From positions 2,046,001-2,110,000 of the forward strand of contig NZ_CP034767.1 in assembly GCF_004005995.1 (NCBI RefSeq): a DNA stretch of 64,000 nucleotides, written 5' to 3'. The position numbers were made by a program, and so were the translations under genes. Below the pieces are notes generated by a model. It searched no databases. It was not told the DNA's origin and saw nothing but the letters and a program-made list of their open reading frames with translations. This DNA comes from Devosia sp. 1566. Its GTDB lineage: Bacteria > Pseudomonadota > Alphaproteobacteria > Rhizobiales > Devosiaceae. Position 1 is the stretch's first letter. Every line of letters begins with the position of its first letter. Below are positions 1 to 8,529 of the stretch, piece by piece.

Positions 1-162
1 GTCATCGATCTGCTGCACCAGCGCCGCGATATCCTGGGTAGAGGCGTCGTCTACGACGATGACTTCGAGATCCTGGAACGACTGGGTCAACACCGAACCC
101 ATCGCGCTGGGCAAACTATGGGCTCGATTGAAGGTCGGCAGGATAACCGAGATGAGTGGCAT
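1..162 (-). CDS. Glycosyltransferase family 2, N-terminal fragment (runs off the left edge)
   Basis: The minus strand reads 54 codons from an ATG at 162 to the window edge with no stop. The peptide opens with ISVILPTFNRA and continues to LEVIVVDDAS, which is the typical nucleotide-binding start of a GT-A fold family 2 glycosyltransferase (first beta strand, then the VDD acidic motif). The remainder lies outside the window, so acceptor and donor cannot be guessed. It is divergent from the next glycosyltransferase at 448, with a shared 285-bp intergenic region, and probably belongs to the same polysaccharide cluster. Confidence 0.8.
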   Translation of the reverse strand, partial: MPLISVILPTFNRAHSLPSAMGSVLTQSFQDLEVIVVDDASTQDIAALVQQIDD

Positions 163-447
163 GAATGCGCTCTGCTTGATCTTCGGCGCGACCCAACTCG
201 GCCGCGCGTCTCCGTGCTGGCGACAGTAAGGAGTTCACCCCCGCTAGGGAGGCTACCCAAAGGACAGCTGACCCAAACCATTGGGCGTAACCCACGGTGC
301 CGCCTACATCGAACCACGGATCGATGTTGACGCTTCACCCTGATTGCTGAGGTGAAAAACCGTTGGAGACCAACAAGGATAACAACCAGTTCCGACCCTT
401 GCTGTCATGGCGCGGACACTGGACTTGCGTTTAACGGAGACACTGAA

Positions 448-1338
448 TTGAACGCGATCGCTGAACCGGCCGAGCGGCTGGCCATCATCATAGTGGCCTA
501 CAACAGTGCCGATGCCCTGCCCGGCTTGCTCGACTCGATCCAGCAGCACCGCACCGAAGTCGCACGACTGGACGTTGTTGTGATCGACAACGATTCCCAC
601 GATGACTCCGTCGCCATTTCCCAGGCCCATCCTGTGGGTGCTATTGTCGTGCCAACCCGCCGCAATGGCGGCTATGCGGCCGGCATCAATATCGGTGCGG
701 CCCTGGCCGGACCTGAGGCGCACCTGCTGATCCTCAACCCGGACACCAGGCTCCAGCCTGGCACCATGCGCCTCTTGCTCGAGCGTATCGCCGATCCGCG
801 GATTGGGGTTGCCGTGCCCAAGCTGCTCCACGACGACGGCACCCTCGCCGCTTCGCTGCGGCGCGAGCCCTCGGTGATCACCGCCTGGTCCGACGCTTTG
901 GTCGGCACCGCCGTTGCTGCCCGCATGGGCTTGGGTGAAATCGTCGCCAGCAAGGACCTTTATGAAAAGGGCGGGGAAATCGAATGGGCCAGCGGCGCCG
1001 CCTTGCTGGTCTCGGCCGAGGCGCGCCGCGCCGTCGGTGAATGGGACGAGTCCTTCTTTCTTTACAGCGAAGAGGTCGATTATCTCCGCCGCGTCCGGGT
1101 CGCAGGCTTTACCCCGGCCTATGTCGCGCAAGCCCATGTCACCCATAAGGGCGGCGCCTATCATGAGAGCACCTATCTCTCGGCGCTGATGACCACGAAC
1201 CGCATCCGCTACTTCCGCCGCCATCATGGTCCGCTGGCCACTTGGGCCTTCCGGATGGCGCTGATTGTGGGCTCCACCATGCGCACGCCCCTTGGCCGCG
1301 GCCACCGTGCCGCCCTGCGTGCCGCCCTAGCCGGCTAG
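448..1338 (+). CDS. Glycosyltransferase family 2 (WbbL/rhamnosyltransferase-like)
   Basis: A 296-residue family 2 glycosyltransferase, presumably cytoplasmic and adding one sugar to a lipid-linked repeat unit. Visible motifs are LAIIIVAYNSADALPG at the start, VVVIDNDSHDDS, NGGYAAGIN, LLILNPDTRL (the acidic metal/donor motif) and a later FFLYSEEVDYLRR segment typical of the WbbL-like subgroup. The frame is open from 352, but the TTG at 448 has a GGAGA ribosome site seven bases upstream and begins just before the domain, so I prefer it. The stop overlaps the stop of the convergent gene in a CTAG tetramer at 1335-1338. The sugar specificity is unknown. Confidence 0.85.
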   Translation: MNAIAEPAERLAIIIVAYNSADALPGLLDSIQQHRTEVARLDVVVIDNDSHDDSVAISQAHPVGAIVVPTRRNGGYAAGINIGAALAGPEAHLLILNPDTRLQPGTMRLLLERIADPRIGVAVPKLLHDDGTLAASLRREPSVITAWSDALVGTAVAARMGLGEIVASKDLYEKGGEIEWASGAALLVSAEARRAVGEWDESFFLYSEEVDYLRRVRVAGFTPAYVAQAHVTHKGGAYHESTYLSALMTTNRIRYFRRHHGPLATWAFRMALIVGSTMRTPLGRGHRAALRAALAG

Positions 1339-2573
1339 CTGGAACCGGCCAGCCGCACGCTTAACTGCCCGGCCTCGAGCTCGTCATAGATCGCCTCGAT
1401 CCGCGCGATACGGGCGGACCACAGGCCAGTTGCCTTGACGTGGTGGTAGGCCGCCTGCCCCATCCGCGCGCGCTGCTCGGGATCGCCGGCCAGCTGCCGA
1501 ATCGCAGCGGCAACTTCCCGGGCCAGGTTCTCGGGCGTGCTCGCCTGCAGCCGGATCGCACATTGGGGCGAGACCGCGTTCCCCGGCCCTCCTCGGTCCA
1601 CCACGATCAAGGGCAGCGAATAGGACATGGCTTCCAACGCCACATTGCCACCAGGTTCGCGATAGCTTGGAAATACGAACAGATCAGCATTGCGATAGAA
1701 GGCGTCGAGCTCGGCCCTGGCCTGCCAGCCATGAAAGGTAATGCGGCTGGACACACCCATCTCCCCCGCCAGTGCCTCGCAAATCGGCTGCTCGGGGCCC
1801 GTGCCCACCACGTCTAGCGTCACCGCAACGTCACTCAGCAACTGCATGGCCCGGACAATGTCGCGCACGCCTTTGGTGCGCACCAGCCGCCCCACAAACA
1901 GCAGCTTGACGGTGGACCCCCGGTCCGTCCGGACAATTGGTTCGGGCACCTGCTCAAGGGCCGTTTCGCTCATGAACTCGAGCCGCTTCAACGACAACTC
2001 CGCCAGCGTCTCGCCCACATAGGGTGCAATGCCCAGCACGCAATCGGCACTTTCATAAGAGGCGCGCAGCAACGGATCGAACTGCAGGCGATACCGGTCC
2101 ATCCCCCGCAGTCGCATGAACCAGGGATTGCTGCCTTCTTCCTCCGCAAAGCCAGGCGGCGACGCCAGCGCACCCCCAACGGGGCCGATCACCAGCGGAA
2201 TGCCCAGCCCCGCCGCTGGCGACGGATAGCGCATGGCCACCGGCGTTGGCTGATGGGCGACATCGAACTGCTCCCCCCGTGCCAGTGCCGTTTTGATCCA
2301 GCGGCGCGCGCGAAAATAGAACGGTACATAACTCGGCTTGAGCATGCTGTTGAGCCGCTCGGCACGGGTGAACAGCGCCATTTCCGGCCACTCGATCACC
2401 CGCAGCCCCGGCAACTGCTCGGCCGCAGGGCGAGCATTGCGCTTGTGATAGGTCAGCAGCGTCACCTCTGCCCGCTCCGCTAGCCGTGACGCCCACTGGA
2501 ACGCAACCCAGGCTTCACCGACATCCGCGCCATCGCAAGTTGGCGCAACCAGCAACAATTTGCGACGACCCAT
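1335..2573 (-). CDS. Glycosyltransferase family 4 (GT-B fold)
   Basis: A 412-residue retaining glycosyltransferase of family 4. The N-terminal Rossmann half starts KLLLVAPTCDGADVGE. The C-terminal half has the family signatures KLLFVGRLVRTKGV, ITFHGWQ and LFVFPSYREPGGNVALEAMS, in which the E-x7-E type donor site is visible. It is the second gene of a two-gene minus-strand operon: the upstream polymerase-like gene stops in TGA and this ATG shares its last base (TGATG), suggesting translational coupling. A GTG one codon upstream is an alternative start. It probably adds a sugar to the repeat unit; donor unknown. Confidence 0.88.
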   Translation of the reverse strand: MGRRKLLLVAPTCDGADVGEAWVAFQWASRLAERAEVTLLTYHKRNARPAAEQLPGLRVIEWPEMALFTRAERLNSMLKPSYVPFYFRARRWIKTALARGEQFDVAHQPTPVAMRYPSPAAGLGIPLVIGPVGGALASPPGFAEEEGSNPWFMRLRGMDRYRLQFDPLLRASYESADCVLGIAPYVGETLAELSLKRLEFMSETALEQVPEPIVRTDRGSTVKLLFVGRLVRTKGVRDIVRAMQLLSDVAVTLDVVGTGPEQPICEALAGEMGVSSRITFHGWQARAELDAFYRNADLFVFPSYREPGGNVALEAMSYSLPLIVVDRGGPGNAVSPQCAIRLQASTPENLAREVAAAIRQLAGDPEQRARMGQAAYHHVKATGLWSARIARIEAIYDELEAGQLSVRLAGSS

Positions 2574-3940
2574 CACGCTCTCCCGACCCCTCGCTGGGGA
2601 GGCGGCTCCGGACGGCCGTCTCTTGTTATCGACGGGCGAGCCGGCCGGGGATCACGCGGTGCCCGGCCCTCGCGAGCCGGCGCCACCGCCTCGACGCGGC
2701 TTCCCTCAGGCACATCCATCAGCCACAGCCCGCTGCCCATCAAAAACATGAACAAGACATAGGTCGCGTTCCAGTAGTGAACGGTCCACCCGACCACAAA
2801 GAACCCGGCCATGCAGATGAGGTATCCCATCCGATAGGAATACTCCCTGGGCGGCAAATTGCGCTTGCGGCCAACACCGATCGTGCTGCCCAGGAAAGCC
2901 ATGAACATCATCAAGCTGGCGGGGATTCCGAACACGATGGCGGGATAGAGCCAGAACATGTCGATGCTCTGCGTCATCCAGGACGGGTGGTCCCACATCC
3001 CATAGCCGACGCCGAACCAGGGATGGTTCAGGGCCGATTCCGAGCCGAAATTCCAGATCAGGACGCGGTAATAGGCGGACTCCCCATCGAGCGCGATGGT
3101 GGACAGCAGCACATTGGGCAGCGGCCGCTTGGCGAAAAGCTCGATGGCGAGGAGCGCAAGGCCGATCATTACAAGCAAAATCGTCCAGCGTGCCTTGAAG
3201 GGCCGCAACACCCACCCCCACAACAGCAACAAGATTTGCGCAACGAGCCCACTCATCGGCCCGGCTGACAGCGAGGTGAAGGAGGTGAGCGCCACAAGGA
3301 AGGCGGTGCCCCAGCGGCGCCAAACCGGCCGCTCGTAACCCAAGACTGTAAAGCTGAGGGCCAGCGCGCTTCCGGTGCAGACACCAAAAAGGATCGGGTG
3401 ATCAAGAACCGACTGCACCCGCTCCAGCCCCAGCCGCCCCGGCATCCTGAACTCGTTGATCGACGACATCACGGAAGAAAAGGTCCGCAACAGGATGTTC
3501 TGGCCTGTCACCGTTTCAATCAAAGCAAAGGGCAGCAGGAGGAGAATGGCGGTAACCAGTACCGCGCACATGCGGCGAAATTCCTCGGCAGTCCGGATCA
3601 GGGTTCGGGCAAGGAAATAGCTGCCCACCGTTTCCATGCCCTGCACGCCGCCGGACTGGAATCCCACATCGCCACCATGATTGACCCCAAGGCTGATCGC
3701 GCCCCAAAGCGCATATCCAAGCACGGCAAAATCGGGGAGACGTACCGGCCCCGCCCTGCCGCTCGCCCACAGCCACAAACAAGGAATGGCCGTCAGCAGC
3801 AGCAGGAGCCGGTAAGGGCTGATAACCAGCGCCCCCACATGGAACAGCCAGGGCACGAACAAGGAGAATAGCAGCACCGGAACCAGTGGGTTCAGACCCT
3901 TGACGCGATCTGCCAACGGGGGTGCTTCCCTCGCGCTCAT
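2573..3940 (-). CDS. O-antigen ligase/polymerase-like membrane protein (Wzy-like candidate)
   Basis: About 455 residues with roughly ten to twelve hydrophobic membrane segments and a long periplasmic-type loop late in the protein. That loop contains the segment ALNHPWFGVGYGMWDHPS, the pattern of the Wzy_C / O-antigen ligase family (H-P-x-x-G-x-G). In a cluster that also has a flippase and a co-polymerase, the likely role is polymerisation of undecaprenyl-linked repeat units on the periplasmic face. I chose the ATG at 3940 because hydrophobic sequence starts soon after; the frame is open to 4090 with a poorly conserved-looking extension. The C-terminal 40 residues are Pro/Arg-rich and cytoplasmic-looking. 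Ligase versus polymerase cannot be decided from sequence alone. Confidence 0.75.
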   Translation of the reverse strand: MSAREAPPLADRVKGLNPLVPVLLFSLFVPWLFHVGALVISPYRLLLLLTAIPCLWLWASGRAGPVRLPDFAVLGYALWGAISLGVNHGGDVGFQSGGVQGMETVGSYFLARTLIRTAEEFRRMCAVLVTAILLLLPFALIETVTGQNILLRTFSSVMSSINEFRMPGRLGLERVQSVLDHPILFGVCTGSALALSFTVLGYERPVWRRWGTAFLVALTSFTSLSAGPMSGLVAQILLLLWGWVLRPFKARWTILLVMIGLALLAIELFAKRPLPNVLLSTIALDGESAYYRVLIWNFGSESALNHPWFGVGYGMWDHPSWMTQSIDMFWLYPAIVFGIPASLMMFMAFLGSTIGVGRKRNLPPREYSYRMGYLICMAGFFVVGWTVHYWNATYVLFMFLMGSGLWLMDVPEGSRVEAVAPAREGRAPRDPRPARPSITRDGRPEPPPQRGVGRA

Positions 3941-4229
3941 GCGCGCGCCCTGATTTCGGGTTGCAGTGGACCGAAGCCCACTTGCGGTTCGCCCGGCCCC
4001 GGCAATTGCGACTTGTTCCATCAACCCTACCAGCAAGTCCCGGTCAGCCCCCGTCTTGCTGCAGACTAGAGAACCGCGTGACGCTCTCAACTACATCCTT
4101 CGGATCAGGCCCTCCTCCCGTGACAGCCTTGATTGGCTAATGCGGGCCGCCTTGTCCTCCTGAATGCTCGCACCTGGGACGCCTAGCATCTGCCGGCGCC
4201 GAACAAACTCGAGCAAGCGGAGGAACAAA

Positions 4230-5207
4230 GTGAACGTAAACAACCGTCTTGCATCGATGCTGGCTAGCTCCCGGTCGCACGCCCACAAGCTTGGCTGGGG
4301 CATGCGTTCGGTAGGGATCACGGCCACGCTCCGGGGGGCTGTGCGCTCCACCCTTCTCCATCTGCAGCGCCCGCAACACGCCCAGATCAAGCTCGCCTCC
4401 GGCCCCGTCATTGAGTTCGATTATCCCAGCCAGGTTCCCACGGCGCTCGTCATGTTCGGTGACCTGATCGATCCCGAATTCGCATTCCTGCGCCGCATTG
4501 CCCGGACAGACTGGATCGTCGCCGATATCGGCGCCGCTATCGGGCAGTTCGCGTTGTTTGCCGGCTGTCTGCCAGTTGCTTGCGTCCATGCCTTTGAGCC
4601 GAGCGGGGCCAATATCCGCACCCTGCAGCGCAACATCGAGCGCAATCGGCTCGCTGACCGCGTCCATATCCATCAGCTGGCGCTCGGTGAAGCCGAATAT
4701 GAGGCGGTATTCGAAACCACTGACCACACCTGGGTCAGCCGTCTGGCCCAAAGCTCCGGCCATTCGGGGGCCGTAGAGCAAACCGAGACGGTGCAGGTGC
4801 GCACCCTCGCGGGAGAGCTCGAGCACCTCGGCGTTGACCATCTCTCCCTACTTAAGATCAACGTGGCTGGCTTTGAAACCGCTGTTCTAGCCGGCGCCGA
4901 ACCGCTGCTCAGGCGCGGCGGCGCCGACATTCTGGTGCTGCTCCTCGGTCTCGCATCGCTGCCAGAATATGCCAAACTTGCGGGCTGGGGTTACCGCTTT
5001 TTCTACTTCCATCCGCGCGAAGCGGCCCTCTATGAGGTCACCCAGTTCGATGCTGCTGCCGTTCTCGATCATCGTCCCTGGCCAGCTCGCCACATCATCG
5101 CCATCCATAATGCGGCTCTGGCACGTGGCCTGATCGGCGACTTGGCCGTCAGAAAGCCCCATGCTGCCCCGGCAGCTCCCGAACCACGTGAGTTGGAGCT
5201 TTCATAA
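4230..5207 (+). CDS. FkbM-family methyltransferase
   Basis: A 325-residue SAM-dependent methyltransferase of the FkbM type. The SAM-binding region WIVADIGAAIGQFALFAG corresponds to motif I, VHAFEPSGANIRTLQRNI to motif II, and LLKINVAGFETAVLAGAEPL resembles the conserved K-I-D-V-x-G-x-E block, with N replacing the usual D. A GTG at 4230 has a strong GGAGG ribosome site six bases upstream; the frame is open from 4164. FkbM enzymes O-methylate sugars and polyketides, so methylation of a sugar in the polymer or its cap is a reasonable inference. The N-terminal 60 residues are basic and not part of the domain. Confidence 0.8.
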   Translation: MNVNNRLASMLASSRSHAHKLGWGMRSVGITATLRGAVRSTLLHLQRPQHAQIKLASGPVIEFDYPSQVPTALVMFGDLIDPEFAFLRRIARTDWIVADIGAAIGQFALFAGCLPVACVHAFEPSGANIRTLQRNIERNRLADRVHIHQLALGEAEYEAVFETTDHTWVSRLAQSSGHSGAVEQTETVQVRTLAGELEHLGVDHLSLLKINVAGFETAVLAGAEPLLRRGGADILVLLLGLASLPEYAKLAGWGYRFFYFHPREAALYEVTQFDAAAVLDHRPWPARHIIAIHNAALARGLIGDLAVRKPHAAPAAPEPRELELS

Positions 5208-5567
5208 TCCTTGCCTGTACTTAGATAGTACTCGGCAAGAAACAGAACGAATCAGGATCAACAAGCCCCTTCCACCATCAAATCTCACGGAAGATGTTGC
5301 ATACCTGCATCATCTCAGTTGAATCCATATACTTTCCCGCCAACAACCTGGCCGAGTATTCCTCCAAATGGGGCAGCTCTTCGACCACCGCCAGTTCGAG
5401 AAAACGGAATGTCGATCAACGGATTGCCTGGAAAAACGTGACGCCGGCGCGTTTGGCATGTGGCAGCACTATGGCGGATCATCCCGATGGGAACACCAAC
5501 TGGTCCCATTCCGCCGTCACCTAATACCGCGCATCCAAACGGGGGTGCGGTAATTCAGGAGACGTAC
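5208..5567. other. Intergenic stretch of 360 bp, AT-richer than its neighbours
   Basis: I see no convincing gene here. Small open frames exist (for example 5294-5524) but lack a ribosome site or recognisable protein. Directly behind the FkbM stop is an interrupted inverted repeat: TTGCC at 5211-5215 pairs with GGCAA at 5234-5238, and GTAC at 5217-5220 with GTAC at 5228-5231, without a T-run. The promoter of the RTX gene at 5568 should lie in this stretch, but I cannot point to clear -35 and -10 boxes. Confidence 0.5.
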
Positions 5568-7409
5568 ATGCCCTTGGATCTCACAAGGACGCTGCAAGGC
5601 TTCCCTGACGCGGACAGCACCGGCGTTCGGTCAGGCGTGAATCTTAAACAGGTCGGCGGGTTCACCGTCACCGAGGACAACGCGGTGATCAGTGGGCTCG
5701 ATATTCGCGGCACTCTGACCATCGAAGCAAAGAACGTCACCATCGTAGACTGCCGCATTGTCGGCAACAGCTACAACGGCATCATCTCGCAGCGAAACGA
5801 CGTAACCGTCGAGCACTGTGACATTGTGGGCGGCACCAACGGGATCTCCGGGTCGGGGACCTTCCGCTACAACGACATTTCCCAAGTTGACAACGGCATC
5901 AACGTTTATTCGCCCAGCGTGATCGAGCACAACTACATCCACGATCTGGAGGGCGGTCCCGACGCTCACTACGATGGGATCGAGATCAATGGTGGCGGCG
6001 GTTCAGCCGAGCAGACCATCATCCGCCACAACACGATCATCAATGATCACGGCCAAACCTCCGCGATCATGATCGACAACTACTTTGGCGGTGTCGGCAA
6101 TATCCTTATCGACAACAACTACCTGACTGGTGGTGGCTACACCATCTACTCCGATGGCCGGTTCACCGACGAGCAGATCAGCGGCGTGCAGATCACCAAC
6201 AACGTTCTCGGCGAAGGTCAATGGGGCTACTACGCCTTCTTCGAGAACCGCCCCCAAGTGTCCGGCAATACCGAGATCGGCGACCTTTGGCCACTGCCCG
6301 ACTCTGGCGGAGCTCCCAACGAGCCGGCTCCTCAGCCACAGCCACAGCCGCAGCCTGATCCACAGCCCGATCCTGATCCTCAGCCCCAGCAGCCCGGTGG
6401 AACCGGCACTGATGCCGCCGACACCATCACGGGGGATGGCGCTGCCAATGTGCTGGATGGCAGGGCCGGCAATGACGTCATCAATGGCGCCGGTGGCAAC
6501 GACACCATCATCGGTGGTCTGGGCCGTGACACTCTGACCGGCGGCGCTGGCAATGATCTCTTCGTCTTCAAGAACGTCGCCGAAATGGGCCGTAGTGCCT
6601 TTAGCCGGGACGTCATTACCGACTTCACTCTGGGGCAGGACAAGATCGATCTGTCAGCCCTAGACGGCAATAATCAGTTGGCAGGCAAGCAGGGCTTCAC
6701 CTGGCTTGCCCAGGACAATGCCAGCTTCACCGGTCGTGCCGGTGAATTGGCCTGGCACACAGAGGCGGGCGCGAACCGAACGGTGATCCAGGGCGACACC
6801 AATGGCGACCGTATTCATGACTTCGAAATCCAGCTCAGCGGCATCGTCAAGCTTAGCGCCAGCGATATTGCCGGGCTGGCCAGCGGGACCACCCCTTCCC
6901 CCGCTCCTGAAGTGCCACCCGCCACTGTTATTTCCGGCACCTCCCGCAGCGACAATCTGGTTGGCGACGACGGCGCCAATTCTATCGACGGGCGCGGCGG
7001 CAATGACACGATAGATGCTCGGGGTGGTGCCGACACCATCATCGGTGGCTGGGGCTGGGATACCATGACTGGGCGCGGAGGAGATGACACCTTCGTCTTC
7101 CGCACCGCGGCGGAGACGGGCTCCTATGTCGGCTCGCGTGACGTCATCACCGACTTCGAGGCCGGTCGGGACACGATCGACCTGTCCAGCCTGGACGCTG
7201 ACCCCAATGTCGATGGCATCCAGAGCTTCTCCTTTCTGGCCCGGAATGGCGCCAGCTTCACCGGCACACGCGGGGAAATCGCCTGGCACACCGAGCCGGG
7301 GCAGAACCGCACCGTTGTCCAGGGCGATGTAAACGGAGATGGACGGCATGATTTCGAAATCGAACTCAGCGGCACCGTCCAGCTGACCGCAAACGACTTC
7401 CTGTTCTAG
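5568..7409 (+). CDS. Secreted right-handed beta-helix protein with two RTX/serralysin-C modules
   Basis: A 613-residue protein starting at the ATG at 5568, which has AGGAGA five bases upstream; an in-frame extension to 5460 lacks this. Residues 1-245 form short repeating strands (EDNAVISGLDIRG, VTIVDCRIVGN, VTVEHCDIVGG) typical of pectate-lyase-like parallel beta-helices. A Pro/Gln/Asp linker follows at about 250-280, then two tandem modules. Each module has calcium-binding nonapeptides of the GGxGxDx type followed by an ITDF..GxDxIDLS..D segment as in the serralysin C-terminal domain. There is no signal peptide, and the last residues (TANDFLF) are hydrophobic, both fitting type I secretion. 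A role in cutting, epimerising or binding the polysaccharide is inferred from location; the catalytic class is unknown. Confidence 0.85.
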   Translation: MPLDLTRTLQGFPDADSTGVRSGVNLKQVGGFTVTEDNAVISGLDIRGTLTIEAKNVTIVDCRIVGNSYNGIISQRNDVTVEHCDIVGGTNGISGSGTFRYNDISQVDNGINVYSPSVIEHNYIHDLEGGPDAHYDGIEINGGGGSAEQTIIRHNTIINDHGQTSAIMIDNYFGGVGNILIDNNYLTGGGYTIYSDGRFTDEQISGVQITNNVLGEGQWGYYAFFENRPQVSGNTEIGDLWPLPDSGGAPNEPAPQPQPQPQPDPQPDPDPQPQQPGGTGTDAADTITGDGAANVLDGRAGNDVINGAGGNDTIIGGLGRDTLTGGAGNDLFVFKNVAEMGRSAFSRDVITDFTLGQDKIDLSALDGNNQLAGKQGFTWLAQDNASFTGRAGELAWHTEAGANRTVIQGDTNGDRIHDFEIQLSGIVKLSASDIAGLASGTTPSPAPEVPPATVISGTSRSDNLVGDDGANSIDGRGGNDTIDARGGADTIIGGWGWDTMTGRGGDDTFVFRTAAETGSYVGSRDVITDFEAGRDTIDLSSLDADPNVDGIQSFSFLARNGASFTGTRGEIAWHTEPGQNRTVVQGDVNGDGRHDFEIELSGTVQLTANDFLF

Positions 7410-7425
7410 TCCCTGCATCACCCCG

Positions 7426-7456
7426 TGAGGGCCGGCGTCAACCTCGTCGGCCCTCA
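7426..7456 (+). terminator. Hairpin behind the RTX gene
   Basis: A perfect 9-bp inverted repeat, TGAGGGCCG at 7426-7434 and CGGCCCTCA at 7448-7456 with a 13-base loop, starts 17 bases behind the RTX stop. There is no clear T-run, so it may be a weak or Rho-assisted terminator. Confidence 0.5.
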
Positions 7457-7509
7457 GGCTTAGCAACTATGGTTATCGCTGCACTGCGCGGTCTGCCCGA
7501 GCCCTCAAA

Positions 7510-7518
7510 AGCTAGCGA
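7510..7518 (-). promoter_or_regulatory. CTAG-centred motif upstream of wecG
   Basis: AGCTAGCGA, the exact reverse complement of the TCGCTAGCT copies at 16225 and 16263. It lies about 160 bp before the wecG-like start in a gap unusually rich in CTAG. See the finding on the recurring motif; a regulator site is only inferred. Confidence 0.3.
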
Positions 7519-7677
7519 GAACGAACTATCGACAAGCCCCGGCTACCTCCGCCCTCCGTCCGACCGCTCCCCGCCTAGGCCCACTAGCTTAAACTCCCGC
7601 AAAATGGGTTTATTGCGACCCCGTCAGCGACGCACCTAGGCTCCCTGCAGCAGAAGAAATCTGCCAGAGGAGCCTCC

Positions 7678-8529
7678 ATGCACCAGGGAGTTCATTCACC
7701 CCATGGGCGGCCAGATGGCCCCTCACAGGGGCGAGCCGTCCCGGATCGCCGCCTGCTGTTTGGCGTGCAGCTTGATGCCGTGTGCATGGAGCAGGCGGTG
7801 GATCGTTGCCGCGAAGCAATGCTCACCGGCAAGCCCCTGCTGATCGGCGTCGTCAATGCCGCCAAGATCGTCAACATGCAGCGCGACCCGCAGCTCCAGG
7901 AAGCCGTGCTCGATTGCGACATGGTGCTGGCCGATGGCCAGTCCGTCGTCTGGGCCAGCAAGCTGCTGCGCCGGCCCCTGCCCGAGCGCGTCGCCGGCAT
8001 CGATCTCTTCGAACAATTGCTCGATATGGCCCACCGTGAAAGCCGCAGCGTTTACCTGCTAGGCGCCAAGCCGCAGGTACTCGCCGCCCTCGTTCGCCAG
8101 ATCGTCACGCGTTGGCCAGGATTGCGGATCGCTGGAAGCCAGCATGGCTATTACGCCGAGGCGCAGGTCGAGGATGTAGCAGCCCAGATCAGCGCCTCGG
8201 GAGCCGATATGCTGTTTTTGGGCATGGCCTCGCCGCGCAAGGAAATCTTCCTCAAGCGCTTCCGGCACGAGCTGGGCGTGCCGATCCTGCACGGGGTCGG
8301 CGGTTCTTTCGACGTAATGGCCGGCCTCACCAAGCGCGCTCCGCGCAGCTGGCAGCGGCTCGGCCTCGAATGGGCCTACCGCCTGCTCCAGGAGCCCGGC
8401 CGCATGTGGAAGCGCTATCTCGTCACCAACACTGCCTTTGTCGCCCTGACCCTGCGCGAAGCTTTGCGCCCGGCCGGCGCCCTTTCCCCCACACCGCCAG
8501 CTGCGCCGCCGCCGCGCACCCCGGCTTGA
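7678..8529 (+). CDS. wecG: WecG/TagA/CpsF-family glycosyltransferase (probable ManNAcA transferase)
   Basis: A 283-residue GT26 enzyme. Family motifs include the early FGVQLDAVCMEQAVD, VVNAAKIVNMQRDP, CDMVLADGQSVVWASKLL, ERVAGIDLFEQLL, VYLLGAKPQV, GYYAEAQ and the late MLFLGMASPRKEIFL and GVGGSFDVMAGLTKRAP. AGAGGAG lies just ahead of the ATG. The gene abuts wecC in a TGATG overlap, so its donor is most likely UDP-N-acetylmannosaminuronic acid, as for enterobacterial WecG, which adds ManNAcA to a lipid-linked GlcNAc on the inner face of the membrane. The C-terminal Pro/Ala tail is unlike the family. The symbol is by homology and context; a TagA-like ManNAc transferase is the alternative. Confidence 0.85.
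   Translation: MHQGVHSPHGRPDGPSQGRAVPDRRLLFGVQLDAVCMEQAVDRCREAMLTGKPLLIGVVNAAKIVNMQRDPQLQEAVLDCDMVLADGQSVVWASKLLRRPLPERVAGIDLFEQLLDMAHRESRSVYLLGAKPQVLAALVRQIVTRWPGLRIAGSQHGYYAEAQVEDVAAQISASGADMLFLGMASPRKEIFLKRFRHELGVPILHGVGGSFDVMAGLTKRAPRSWQRLGLEWAYRLLQEPGRMWKRYLVTNTAFVALTLREALRPAGALSPTPPAAPPPRTPA

Noticed and set aside
304..1305. Minus-strand open frame of 333 codons
   Set aside because: It is antisense to the clear family 2 glycosyltransferase; its translation is Gly/Asp/His-rich without any recognisable motif, as expected from the high GC third positions.
5460..5567. Extended start of the RTX protein
   Set aside because: The extension is Pro-rich, has no signal peptide and no ribosome site, whereas the ATG at 5568 has a good one.
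8112..8528. N-terminal extension of wecC by 139 codons
   Set aside because: It lies entirely inside wecG in another frame; the WecC family begins about where the ATG at 8529 or 8556 lies.
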